Part shown: in pieces, positions 31,852 to 43,064 of the stretch
Layout: each line of letters opens with the position of its first letter
Position numbering within the stretch: position 1 is the stretch's first letter
DNA from: Actinomyces bowdenii
GTDB lineage: Bacteria; Actinomycetota; Actinomycetes; Actinomycetales; Actinomycetaceae
Assembly: GCF_017592395.1 (NCBI RefSeq)
Contig: NZ_JAGFOU010000014.1
Span: 24,467 to 88,466 of the forward strand
Direction of reading: 5' to 3'
Length of the DNA stretch: 64,000 bases
The notes under the pieces: generated by a model
The model's input: the letters and a program-made list of their open reading frames with translations, nothing else
Databases searched by the model: none
What the model was told of the DNA's origin: nothing
Position numbers and translations under genes: made by a program

Positions 31852-33969
31852 GTGACCCCGAACACCACGCGCCAGGCCGCGACGACGCCGTCCCCCGACC
31901 AGCACGAGACCCGGGCTGCCGCCCCCCAGGCCTTCCCGGTGGGAGCCGTGCCCCGACCAGCATCCTTCGCCCCCGTGGGCCGCATCCCCGTCACCGAGCT
32001 CTTCCCCGTCATCGAGGACGGGCGTTGGCCCGCCAAGGCGGTGGTCGGCGAGGTCATCCCGGTGCGGGCCACCGTCTTCCGGGAGGGCCACGACCGCTTC
32101 GGCGCCACCGCCGTGCTCATCCGCCCCGACGGCACCGACGGCCCCAGCGCCCGCATGCGCGAGATCGCGGTGGGCCACGACCTCTACGAGGCCCGGCTCA
32201 TCCCCGATGCGGTGGGCGATTGGTCCTTCCGCGTCGAGGGCTGGTCCGACCCCTATGCCACCTGGTCCCATGACGCGGGCATCAAGGTGCCCGCAGGCGT
32301 CGATGTCGAGCTCATGCTGGAGGAGGGCGCGCGGGTCCTGGAGCGGGCGGCCGCCGTCCCGGGCCGCGACGAGGAGGGCGCGGCCGTCCTGCTCGAGGCG
32401 GCCGGCGCCCTGCGCGACGCCTCCCAGGGCCCGGAGTCCCGCCTGGCCGCGGGCACCTCCCCCCGGGTCGTCGCCGCCCTGGAGCGCCTGCCGCTGCGCG
32501 ACCACGTCTCCCCCTCGGCCGCCTACCCGCTCCAGGTGGACCGCCCCCGCGCCCTGGCCGGCTCCTGGTACGAGATTTTCCCCCGCTCCCTGGGCTCGGG
32601 GGCCGATGAGCACGGCAACTGGCACTCGGGCACGCTGCGCTCGGCCGCCGAGCGCCTCGACCGCATCGCGGCCATGGGCTTCGACGTCCTCTACCTCACC
32701 CCGATCTCGCCGATCGGGCTGACCAACCGCAAGGGCCGCAACAACACCCTGACCGCGCGCCCCGGCGACCCCGGCTCCCCCTACGGGATCGGCTCGGCCG
32801 ACGGCGGCCACGACGCCATCCACCCCGACCTGGGCGACTTCGAGGACTTCGACGCACTGGTGGAGCGCGCCGGGGAGCTGGGCATGGAGGTGGCCCTCGA
32901 CCTGGCCCTCCAGTGCTCCCCCGACCACCCGTGGGTGGCCGAGCACCCCGAGTGGTTCACGGTGCTGTCCGACGGCTCCATCGCCTATGCGGAGAATCCG
33001 CCCAAGAAGTACCAGGACATCTACCCCCTGAACTTCGACAACGACCCCGAGGGCATCTACGCCGCCGTCCTGGAGGTGGTGCGCACCTGGATCCGCCACG
33101 GGGTGACGATCTTCCGCGTGGACAACCCCCACACCAAGCCCCTGCCCTTCTGGCAGCGCCTCATCGCCCAGATCCACGCCGAGTCCCCCGAGGTGCTCTT
33201 CCTGGCCGAGGCCTTCACGCGCCCGGCGATGATGCGCACCCTGGGCAAGATCGGCTTCCACCAGTCCTACACCTACTTCGCCTGGCGCAACACCAAGGCC
33301 GAGCTCATCGAGTACATGGAGGAGCTGAGCCGGGGCACCGCCCACGTACTGCGCCCGGCCTTCTGGCCCACCACCCATGACATCCTCACCCCCTTCATGA
33401 CCAATGGGAAGGTCCCGGCCTTCAAGCTGAGGGCGGTGCTGGCCGCCACCCTGTCGCCCACCTGGGGCATCTACTCGGGCTACGAGCTGGCCGAGTCCAC
33501 CCCCCGGCCCGGCTACGAGGAGCAGATCGACAACGAGAAGTACGAGTACAAGCCCCGCGACTTCGCCTCGGCCCGGGCCAATGGCATCGAGGACCTGCTC
33601 ACCCGCCTGAACTCCGCGCGCGCCGCCCACCCCGCCCTCACCCAGCTGCGCAACATCACCTTCCACGCCACCAGCGATGACAACCTCATCGCCTACTCCA
33701 AGCGCCTGGAGGCCGCCCACAGCCCCACCGGCCGCGAGGACGTGGTGCTCACGGTGGTCAACCTCGACCCCCATGGGGCGCACGCGGGGGAGGTCTACCT
33801 GGACCTGGGGGCCCTGGGCCTGCCCGCGGGCACCGACGGGTCCCACCCGGTGGTGCGGGTCACCGATGAGCTGACCGGCGCCTCCTACGACTGGTCGGGG
33901 CAGAACTACGTGCGCCTCGACCCCTTCGCGGGCCAGGCCGCCCACGTCTTCTCGGTGGAGCCCCTGTGA
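31852..33969 (+). CDS. glgE: alpha-1,4-glucan:maltose-1-phosphate maltosyltransferase
   Basis: A 705-residue GH13_3 enzyme that adds maltosyl units from alpha-maltose-1-phosphate to the non-reducing end of alpha-1,4-glucan. The N-terminal beta domain precedes SWYEIFPRS and the barrel. The nucleophile Asp lies in VTIFRVDNPHTKPLPFW and the acid Glu in FLAEAFTRPAMM. NEKYEYKPRDF is a typical GlgE segment. The GTG start is at leaderless distance from TAGGCT. The stop overlaps the treS start (GTGA), and mak follows in the same way, so all three are translationally coupled. Confidence 0.96.
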   Translation: MTPNTTRQAATTPSPDQHETRAAAPQAFPVGAVPRPASFAPVGRIPVTELFPVIEDGRWPAKAVVGEVIPVRATVFREGHDRFGATAVLIRPDGTDGPSARMREIAVGHDLYEARLIPDAVGDWSFRVEGWSDPYATWSHDAGIKVPAGVDVELMLEEGARVLERAAAVPGRDEEGAAVLLEAAGALRDASQGPESRLAAGTSPRVVAALERLPLRDHVSPSAAYPLQVDRPRALAGSWYEIFPRSLGSGADEHGNWHSGTLRSAAERLDRIAAMGFDVLYLTPISPIGLTNRKGRNNTLTARPGDPGSPYGIGSADGGHDAIHPDLGDFEDFDALVERAGELGMEVALDLALQCSPDHPWVAEHPEWFTVLSDGSIAYAENPPKKYQDIYPLNFDNDPEGIYAAVLEVVRTWIRHGVTIFRVDNPHTKPLPFWQRLIAQIHAESPEVLFLAEAFTRPAMMRTLGKIGFHQSYTYFAWRNTKAELIEYMEELSRGTAHVLRPAFWPTTHDILTPFMTNGKVPAFKLRAVLAATLSPTWGIYSGYELAESTPRPGYEEQIDNEKYEYKPRDFASARANGIEDLLTRLNSARAAHPALTQLRNITFHATSDDNLIAYSKRLEAAHSPTGREDVVLTVVNLDPHGAHAGEVYLDLGALGLPAGTDGSHPVVRVTDELTGASYDWSGQNYVRLDPFAGQAAHVFSVEPL

Positions 33970-35999
33970 GCGCGGCACCGGGCGCCGAGCCCCAGGCGGG
34001 CGCCGTCCCGCCCGCCGGCCAGGGGCTGCCCGCCGTCTCCGGGTCGGTGCCCGTGGTGCGCCAGGCCGCGGCGGGAGGATCGCCCGCGCCGATGACCCTG
34101 ACCCCGGTCATCCCCGGGATCCCGGCCCTTCCCGCCCAGGACCGCCCCGGGCTGAGCGCCGACTCCGAGTGGTTCCGCACCGCGGTGTTCTACGAGGCGC
34201 TGCTGCGCTCCTTCGCCGACTCCGATGGGGACGGCACCGGGGACCTGCCCGGCCTCATCTCCCGCCTGGACTACCTGGCCTGGCTGGGGGTGGACTGCGT
34301 GTGGATCCCGCCCTTCTACCCCTCGCCCATGCGCGACGGCGGCTACGACATCTCCGACTACACCTCCATCGACCCGCGCTACGGGACCATGGAGGACTTC
34401 CGCGAGCTGGTCCACCAGGCCCACCAGCGGGGCATCCGCATCGTCATCGACCTGGTCCTCAACCACACCTCGGACGCCCACCCCTGGTTCCAGGCCTCGC
34501 GCTCCGACCCCGAGGGCCCCTACGGGGACTTCTACGTGTGGCGCGACGACGACTCGGGCTACCCGGACACGCGCATCATCTTCGTGGACTCCGAGGAGTC
34601 CAACTGGGCCTACGACGTCGAGCGCGGCCAGTTCTACTGGCACCGCTTCTTCTCCCACCAGCCCGATCTCAACTTCGACAACCCGGCGGTCATCGAGGCC
34701 GTCCATGACGTCATCCGCTTCTGGGCGCGCACCGGTGTGGACGGCTTCCGCCTGGACGCCATCCCCTACCTCATCGAGGCCGAGGGCACCAACTGCGAGA
34801 ACCTGCCGGGCACGCACGCCATCATCGCCGGGATCCGCGAGCTGCTGGACCGGGAGTTCCCCGGGGTCATCACCATCGCCGAGGCCAACCAGTGGCCCCA
34901 GGAGGTGGTGGAGTACTTCGGCACCGCGCAGGCCCCGGAGTGCACGATGTGCTTCCACTTCCCGGTCATGCCGCGCATCTACTACGCGCTGCGCGAGGGC
35001 TCGGCCTCCGCGATCCGCTGGGTGCTGGAGAGGACCCCGCAGATCCCGGCGCACGGCCAGTGGGGCACCTTCCTGCGCAACCACGACGAGCTGACCCTGG
35101 AGATGGTCACCGATTCGGAGCGCGAGCAGATGTACGCCTGGTACGCGCCGGAGGATCGGATGCGCGCCAATGTCGGGATCCGGCGGCGGCTGGCCCCCCT
35201 GCTGGATGCCTCCCGCGCGGAGATCGAGCTGGCCCACACCCTGCTGATGTCCCTTCCCGGCAGCCCCTGCCTGTACTACGGCGATGAGATCGGCATGGGG
35301 GAGAACATCTGGCTGGAGGACCGCGACGCCGTGCGCACCCCCATGCAGTGGGACGACTCGCCCAACATGGGCTTCTCCACGGTGGTGGACCCCGGGGCCC
35401 TGACGGTCCCGCTCATCCAGGCCCCCGGCTACGCGCACCTGACAGTGGCCACCGAGATGGCCCGCCCGGACTCGATGCTGCACTTCACGCGCCGCCTGCT
35501 GCACCTGCGCCGGGCCCACCCGGTCCTGGGGCGCGGGCGCTTCACCCTGCGCGCGACCAGTGACGACGCCGTCCTGGCCCACACGCGCTGCGACGACCCC
35601 GAGCTGCCCGGCGCCGAGATGCTCCTGTGCGTGGCCAACCTGTCCACCGTGCCCCGGGCGGTGACGGTGGAGGTCCCCGAGCTGGCGGGGATGCCGACCA
35701 CGGACGTCTTCGGGGGCACCGCCTTCCCCCGGATCGATGAGCAGGGGCGGATCACCCTGACCCTGGGGGCGCGCGGCTACTACTGGCTGGCCGTGGGACC
35801 CGCCCCCCAGGGGGGCCCGCAGACCGAGGGCGATGCCTCGGCGTCGGCCCGTATCAGCACGGCCGACGGCGGCCCGGACGAGGCCCCGGGCCATGACGGG
35901 CCGCAGCACGACGAGCGGGATCCAAGGGCTCAGGATCAGCCCGCCCCGCAGGAGCAGGGCGCTGCCCCGGGCCACGACGCGGCGCAGGGGGCGCCATGA
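33966..35999 (+). CDS. treS: trehalose synthase (maltose glucosylmutase)
   Basis: A 677-residue GH13_16 enzyme that interconverts trehalose and maltose. Motifs: DGDGTGDLPGLISRLDYL, VLNHTSDAHPWF, VDGFRLDAIPYLIE (nucleophile Asp), ITIAEANQWP (acid Glu) and LRNHDELTLEMV. It is longer than the usual ~600 residues because of Pro/Ala-rich sequence at both ends. The separate N-terminal linker ends near residue 65, and the last 55 residues are Gly/Gln/Asp-rich. It feeds maltose to the adjacent kinase Mak. Confidence 0.95.
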   Translation: MSAAPGAEPQAGAVPPAGQGLPAVSGSVPVVRQAAAGGSPAPMTLTPVIPGIPALPAQDRPGLSADSEWFRTAVFYEALLRSFADSDGDGTGDLPGLISRLDYLAWLGVDCVWIPPFYPSPMRDGGYDISDYTSIDPRYGTMEDFRELVHQAHQRGIRIVIDLVLNHTSDAHPWFQASRSDPEGPYGDFYVWRDDDSGYPDTRIIFVDSEESNWAYDVERGQFYWHRFFSHQPDLNFDNPAVIEAVHDVIRFWARTGVDGFRLDAIPYLIEAEGTNCENLPGTHAIIAGIRELLDREFPGVITIAEANQWPQEVVEYFGTAQAPECTMCFHFPVMPRIYYALREGSASAIRWVLERTPQIPAHGQWGTFLRNHDELTLEMVTDSEREQMYAWYAPEDRMRANVGIRRRLAPLLDASRAEIELAHTLLMSLPGSPCLYYGDEIGMGENIWLEDRDAVRTPMQWDDSPNMGFSTVVDPGALTVPLIQAPGYAHLTVATEMARPDSMLHFTRRLLHLRRAHPVLGRGRFTLRATSDDAVLAHTRCDDPELPGAEMLLCVANLSTVPRAVTVEVPELAGMPTTDVFGGTAFPRIDEQGRITLTLGARGYYWLAVGPAPQGGPQTEGDASASARISTADGGPDEAPGHDGPQHDERDPRAQDQPAPQEQGAAPGHDAAQGAP

Positions 36000-37549
36000 G
36001 CATGACGACGCCGGCGGCCCCCGAGCCCCCTGAGACCGGGGCCCTGGCCTGGCCCCAGGACGCCGCCCTGCTGGAGGCCCTGGGGCCCTGGCTGCTCCAG
36101 CGGCGCTGGTTCCCCCTCAAGGGCGCCGCCGCCCCGGCCCCCGGATCCCTGAGCATCGTGGCCTCCTGGGAGCCCGCCGCCGGGGTCCGCAACCTGCTCA
36201 TCGCGGCCCCCCGCGGCGATGAGGGCGGGCGGGAGCCGGTGATCATGCAGGTCCCCCTGGTCCTGGAGGAGGCCGGGGCGCTGGAGGGCTTCTCCACCCC
36301 CGGTCAGGCCCCCGGCAGCCACGGGCTGATCGCCCAGTCCCCGCGGGGCGCGGTCGCGCTGGTCGACGGCGCCCACCACCCGGCCTTCTGGCGCGCCTGG
36401 GCAGCCGGGGCCCTGGAGGACGGCACGGTCCTCGATGAGCAGGGGGCCCGGGCCATCGCCCAGCGGGCCGGCCGCCTGCGGGTGACCACCGGGGAGCAGT
36501 CCAACACCTCGGTGGTGCTCCCCGCCCCCGCCGGGCCCCAGGAGGCCGGCGGGCCCCAGGACGCCGCCACCGGCGATCTCATCGTCAAGCTCCTGCGGGT
36601 CCTGGCCCATGGGCGCAACCCGGATGTGGAGGTCTCGGTGGCCCTGGCCCGCGACGGCTGGGACCGGGTGCGCCGTCCCGTGGCCTGGTCGGCCCTGTCC
36701 TGGACCCGGCCCGACGGCTCCCGGGCCACCACCGACTCGGCCGTGGCCTGCGCCTTCATCCCTCGCGCCGATGACGGCTTCGAGCTGTTCTGCGAGCTGG
36801 CCTCCCAGGACGACGGCGCGGGGCCGGTGCGGCGCCGGGCCCAGGAGCTGGCCGAGGAGCTGGGGCGCACCACCGCACACATGCACGCGCACCTGGCCGC
36901 GGCCCTGGGAGCCGACCGGGCCCAGAGCCCCGCCGAGCTGGCCGCGGCCCTGCGCGAGCGGGCCGAGTGGGCCACCGCCGAGGTCCCCGAGCTGGCCGAG
37001 CGCCTGCCCGGCCTCGGCGACCGCATCCAGGCCGCTCTGGCGGCCCTGGGGACCCTGGAGGCCCTGGAGCCGGCCACCCGGGTGCACGGCGACTACCACC
37101 TGGGCCAGGTCCTGCACGAGGTCGAGGGCGCCCAGCGCTGGTACGTCCTGGACTTCGAGGGAGAGCCGCTGCGGCCCCTGGCCCAGCGCAGCCGGCCCGA
37201 CCAGCCCCTGCGGGACGTGGCCGGGATGCTGCGCTCCTTCGACTACGCCGCGGCCGTGGGCCGGGCCGCCCGCCCCGACTGGCTGGCCGCGGTGCGCGGG
37301 TCCTTCACCCGGGGATACGAGGCCGAGCGCCCCGCGCGCGGGGCGGAGGAGCGCCGGGCGCGCACCGTGCTCCTGACCTGCCTGGAGCTGGACAAGGCCC
37401 TGTACGAGGCCGTCTACGAGGCCCGCAACCGCCCCGACTGGCTGGGCATCCCCGTGGCGGGCATCAGCGCGCTGACCGCCGAGCCCCCCGGGGCGCGGCT
37501 GGGCGCCCCGGTATCATGGGAGGCGCCCAGCGACCGCGATGCACCCTGA
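35996..37549 (+). CDS. mak: maltokinase
   Basis: A 517-residue maltokinase (Pep2) that makes maltose-1-phosphate from maltose and ATP for GlgE. The N-terminal cap begins ALLEALGPWLLQRRWFP. The kinase-like catalytic motifs are VHGDYHLGQVL and YVLDFEGEP, similar to aminoglycoside kinases. In some actinobacteria it is fused to TreS; here it is a separate gene whose ATG overlaps the treS stop by 4 bp. glgB follows after 66 bp. Confidence 0.93.
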   Translation: MSMTTPAAPEPPETGALAWPQDAALLEALGPWLLQRRWFPLKGAAAPAPGSLSIVASWEPAAGVRNLLIAAPRGDEGGREPVIMQVPLVLEEAGALEGFSTPGQAPGSHGLIAQSPRGAVALVDGAHHPAFWRAWAAGALEDGTVLDEQGARAIAQRAGRLRVTTGEQSNTSVVLPAPAGPQEAGGPQDAATGDLIVKLLRVLAHGRNPDVEVSVALARDGWDRVRRPVAWSALSWTRPDGSRATTDSAVACAFIPRADDGFELFCELASQDDGAGPVRRRAQELAEELGRTTAHMHAHLAAALGADRAQSPAELAAALRERAEWATAEVPELAERLPGLGDRIQAALAALGTLEALEPATRVHGDYHLGQVLHEVEGAQRWYVLDFEGEPLRPLAQRSRPDQPLRDVAGMLRSFDYAAAVGRAARPDWLAAVRGSFTRGYEAERPARGAEERRARTVLLTCLELDKALYEAVYEARNRPDWLGIPVAGISALTAEPPGARLGAPVSWEAPSDRDAP

Positions 37550-37615
37550 GCAGGGACTCCTTCGACCGCCGTCCAAACCCCCACCCTGACCGCCCTCGCA
37601 TGGAAGAGTTGCCGC

Positions 37616-39853
<2,238 letters not shown>

Positions 39854-39889
39854 TGCTGCATTGACAGCCTCCTGCGGCTGAGGGCGCAG

Positions 39890-39922
39890 CGGCCCCGGGT
39901 TTGACGATGTCACCCGGGGCCG
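39890..39922 (+). terminator. hairpin terminator after glgB
   Basis: CGGCCCCGGGT (39890-39900) pairs exactly with ACCCGGGGCCG (39912-39922) around an 11-nt loop, 37 bp past the glgB stop. There is no T-tract. Confidence 0.6.
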
Positions 39923-40349
39923 TGCGCTATCCGGCGCCCGCCCTGGCCAAGGCCTCCTTGACAGTGCCCTCGGCACGGTGCGACCCGGGGCTGTCCCTGC
40001 GCGCTCGGCGAACCTCACCCGGCTCCTCGGTGCTCAGCGCTGAGGGACCCGGGCTGCAGTACTGCCACGCGGTCGGGAAGGGCCCGTTACCTTGTTGGTA
40101 GTCCCAGGTGGTTCGGGCTGGGCCGGTTGCTGCGGGCATGCTGTTTTTCCCCTGTCGCCAATGATCCAGGGGGTGTTGTCACCCACGGCAGCAGGGCGCT
40201 GGTAACCACTGATAGGGGGAACGACCCACCGCGTGCGAGGTCTAACGCACACGTGGGTGCGGGACCGGTCGCCCACCGGCTGGCCAGCACCCGCTCAACC
40301 CAGAGGCAGCAGGAGAGATTGATATCGAGGGCCTCGCGGCCCTCATCGG
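39923..40349 (+). other. non-coding left part of an IS110-type relic
   Basis: No gene is convincing here. The stretch immediately precedes the transposase relic, which is where IS110-group elements carry a long non-coding end. A bulged hairpin, ACCCAC...GTGCG (40224-40237) with CGCAC...GTGGGT (40246-40258) and an 8-nt loop, is visible. Confidence 0.4.
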
Positions 40350-40565
40350 CACCGGGCGTCGGCAGGACCGACCACTGGACCACGGCCCTGAGCCGGGACG
40401 GGCAGAAGGTCCTTGGCAAGGCCTGCCCAACGACAAGGACCGGCTGCGCGAGCCCTACCAGTGCTTACAGGCAAAAGGGGGCAGGTGCTGGTGGTGGTTG
40501 ACCAGCCCGCCACTATCGGCGCCCTGGCCGTGGCCGTGGCCCAAGACATGGGCATCACCGTGCGG
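40350..40565 (+). pseudogene. IS110-family transposase, N-terminal relic
   Basis: Two frames together spell an IS110 transposase N-terminus. First comes VGRTDHWTTALSRDGQKVLGKA. After a frameshift near 40440 comes GQVLVVVDQPATIGALAVAV and AQDMGITV, the RuvC-like DEDD domain start. The similarity stops after AQDMGITV, so most of the protein is missing. It lies just upstream of the pfkB gene. Confidence 0.75.
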
Positions 40566-40674
40566 CGTCACTGTTCGCGACAGCATGTTTGCCAGAATGA
40601 GGTGGTCGTCGAGGATAGAGTTGGCATGACAAGCCCTGGTTGATCTGAACTCACGGAAGGAGAATAGACAGACA

Positions 40675-41574
40675 ATGACTCAGACAGATGTTCTTGTGGT
40701 GGGCGGCGTGGGAGTCGATCACATCGTCCAAGTAAAATCCCTGCCCCTCCCTGTTGTCGATTCCATGATGGTCCCTCCGATCGTGACCGTCGTGGGTCAC
40801 ACGGGTAACGGAGTGGCCCTCGGTGTCCATGCGCTTGGCCGCGTCTCCGCCGTGGCGGACGTGATCGGCGATGACGCTGAAGGTCGGCTCATTCGGGACG
40901 TTTACTCAGCCGCTGGAATCTCGACGACATTCGTCACACACGCCAGCGGAACGCGACGCTCGGTGAATCTGGTGACCGAGAAGGGGCAGCGCATGTCTCT
41001 GTACGATCCGCGACATCCGTGCGATCTCATTCCCGATCCGTCGCTGTGGCGCGAGGGCATCGAGCAATCCCGCCACGTGCACATCTCTATCATGAACTGG
41101 GCGAGGTACGCCTTGCGGGATGCTGTGGCCGCAGGTCGATCGACGTCGACCGACCTGCACGACTGGGATGGTGTTGCCGAGTATCACAGAGATTTTGCCT
41201 ATGGCGCCGACTACGTCTTCGTATCAGCTGCGGCACTGACGGACGAGTCCGGAGTGGTCGCAGACATCTTCACCCATGGGCGCGCCCAGTTCGTGGTGGT
41301 GATGGCCGGGAGCGAAGGGGCCCGTGCATGGCGACGGTCGAACGAGTCGCCACTGCGGATCAGTCCGATCTCCATCGCCGATCGTCCGGTCGTGGATAGC
41401 AACGGGGCTGGCGATAGTTTCGTGGCGGCCTTTCTGTGCCACTATCTGGAGCACGGCGATATCTCCAGGGCCGCCCACGCGGGTGCGGTAGGCGGAGCCT
41501 GGGCATGCGGGAGCCTTGGGACGCACACGAGCTTTGTCGACGCCGAGACACTGGAGCGACTTCTAGCCCGGTGA
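40675..41574 (+). CDS. PfkB-family carbohydrate kinase, island cargo
   Basis: A 299-residue PfkB/ribokinase-family kinase. GGVGVDHIVQVKSLP opens the fold, and SNGAGDSFVAAFLCHYL carries the anion-hole GAGD and the catalytic Asp. AAGGAG lies 12 nt before ATG 40675. Codon use and base composition are clearly lower in GC than the flanking glg genes. It is the only intact gene in the 2.45-kb island between the glgB repeats and has IS relics on both sides, so it was probably acquired. The sugar substrate cannot be told. It is not close to the rbsK at 9095. Confidence 0.88.
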   Translation: MTQTDVLVVGGVGVDHIVQVKSLPLPVVDSMMVPPIVTVVGHTGNGVALGVHALGRVSAVADVIGDDAEGRLIRDVYSAAGISTTFVTHASGTRRSVNLVTEKGQRMSLYDPRHPCDLIPDPSLWREGIEQSRHVHISIMNWARYALRDAVAAGRSTSTDLHDWDGVAEYHRDFAYGADYVFVSAAALTDESGVVADIFTHGRAQFVVVMAGSEGARAWRRSNESPLRISPISIADRPVVDSNGAGDSFVAAFLCHYLEHGDISRAAHAGAVGGAWACGSLGTHTSFVDAETLERLLAR

Positions 41575-41639
41575 AGACATAGTGGTGTCGACACGACTGA
41601 AAGAAGCGGGTTATATATGCTGACCGAGCGCGCTGGGGT

Positions 41640-42307
41640 TGGTATATGCGGCGCATATGAGCACAAGGAGCATGACAGTATGATTGAGACCGAGGTCAAT
41701 GCCTCCGATAGGACCTACGGCTACCGACGCATCACCGCCGGCTCGGGACGTCACGGCGTGAGTGCGGCCTGCGGCACGGTGCACTGCCTCATGTGTCAGG
41801 CCGACTTGATTGCCGCGCATCCGCGCCGAAAAGTGCAGGCCACTACCCGGAGGACCTAGGGGCTAGATCCGACCTCATGCGCAGGGACTACCGCCGCCAA
41901 GGCACTGGGAGTCGCCATGGGAGGGAGACGTCACCACATCCGCATCTGGGTGGGATTCGTCTGCCTGCCACCGTCCTGGACTGCGCGACCAAGACGGTGG
42001 TGTGATATGCGATGGCTGATCACATTCACACATCCCTGGCGCGCGAGGCCATCGATAAAGCAGCACGCAACTATCTCATTTCCGGAAGGAAAGGACATTT
42101 CTCTCCGATCGAGCCACAATACACCTCAGACCAGTTATCGGAATATCTGAACAGGCATGATGACCGAACCTCGACGGATCGTAGCGAAGCGTGCTGAGAT
42201 AATGCCTGGACTGAGTTTTCAACGCCACCCTCAAGGACGAGAAGGATCGCCGGATAGGCCAGACCACGCTTAAGGAAGCCATGAAAGATATTGGCTCATG
42301 GATCGAG
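41640..42307 (+). pseudogene. IS3-family OrfB transposase relic, frameshifted and fused to glgB fragment
   Basis: Pieces in different frames give an IS3 OrfB in order. They are DRTYGYRRITAGSGRHGVSA with HCLMCQADLIAAHPRRK, then HIRIWVGFV, ATVLDCATKTVV, MADHIHTSLAREAIDKAARN, PQYTSDQLSEYL, and FNATLKDEKDRR with AMKDIGSWIE. Several frameshifts make it inactive. The final GSWIE is encoded by sequence that runs straight into the glgB repeat at 42299 (TGGATCGAG), so the IS ends inside its own coding region. Confidence 0.85.
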
Positions 42308-42616
42308 GCCGGCGATGGCGACCACAACGTCCTGTCCTACCTGCGCAAGGGCAGTGATGCGGACAACCGCGAGGACCTCATCGTCTGCGTGGTCAACTTC
42401 GCCGGCACCCCCCACGAGGGCTACCGGGTGGGCCTGCCCTTCGCCGGCAGCTGGGACGAGGTGCTCAACACCGACTCCGAGCTCTACGGCGGCTCGGGGG
42501 TCGGCAACCTGGGCCACGTGGAGGCCGAGGAGCTGCCCTGGAACGGCCGCCCCGCCTCAGTGCGCCTGCGCATCCCCCCCATGGGCGCGGTCTTCCTGCG
42601 CCCCGCTCGGGACTGA
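42299..42616 (+). pseudogene. duplicated glgB 3' end, copy B
   Basis: A 318-bp copy of the last 106 codons of glgB, including the stop. It keeps the frame but lacks a promoter and the catalytic domain, so any product would be a non-catalytic C-terminal beta domain fused to IS3 residues. Differences from copy A include Met to Ile, Gly to Ser and a changed C-terminal RPARD. It is followed by its own hairpin terminator and then the glgP leader, the arrangement expected of the ancestral glgB 3' end. Confidence 0.92.
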
Positions 42617-42711
42617 GGCGGCAGACCGCGCCCAGCAAGGACGAGCAGGGACAAGCCGCGGCGCGGGGCTGACCGCCCGCTTCTCACCCCGACCCCGGGG
42701 CGAGAGCCTCG

Positions 42712-42745
42712 GTGGGGGCCTGCCGGTGATCCGGTAGGCCCCCAC
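42712..42745 (+). terminator. hairpin terminator after glgB copy B
   Basis: GTGGGGGCCTGCCGG (42712-42726) pairs with CCGGTAGGCCCCCAC (42731-42745) over 15 bp with one G-U pair and a TGAT loop. Confidence 0.65.
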
Positions 42746-42860
42746 CTGCCTGTGTGCAGCCCGGCACCTGTCGGCAGTGCCCTCGGCAGCGCCGTGCCTG
42801 ACCGTGCCCGTCGCCCGTCCGCGGGCGAGATGCGTCGCATGAGGCGGGCACCAAGAGCCG

Positions 42861-42898
42861 ACCATGGTCCCTGCCCGGGCTCGTCCAGGGACCATGGT
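42861..42898. promoter_or_regulatory. 13-bp inverted repeat upstream of glgP
   Basis: ACCATGGTCCCTG (42861-42873) and CAGGGACCATGGT (42886-42898) are exact complements around a 12-nt loop, and the core GGACCATGGTCC is itself palindromic. It lies 167 bp before glgP and could be a regulator site or attenuator. Confidence 0.5.
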
Positions 42899-43064
42899 CC
42901 AGCACAGTCCAGCCCGAACCGGTAGTCTGGCGGTGTCTCGCACGGGCGCGTGGCCTTCCCCGCCCTGCGCGTCGGGGGCCCGTGCCGCAGCGATGTACGC
43001 TTGTTTCATACCGCTGCAAGGATCTTGCAGTCGGTGAACGTGCTGCCTCATGAGGAAAGAAGCC

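Larger units (their letters stand above)
42617..43064 (+). promoter_or_regulatory. glgP upstream region
   Basis: This 448-bp gap holds the hairpin terminator at 42712-42745, the inverted repeat at 42861-42898 and a TAGTCT hexamer near 42921 that could be a -10. No gene is convincing. The GGAAAGAAG just before 43065 is the glgP ribosome site. Confidence 0.45.

Noticed and set aside
42281..42616. 111-residue C-terminal branching-enzyme-like gene
   Set aside because: It is the duplicated 3' end of glgB joined to IS3 sequence; no promoter, ribosome site or catalytic domain.
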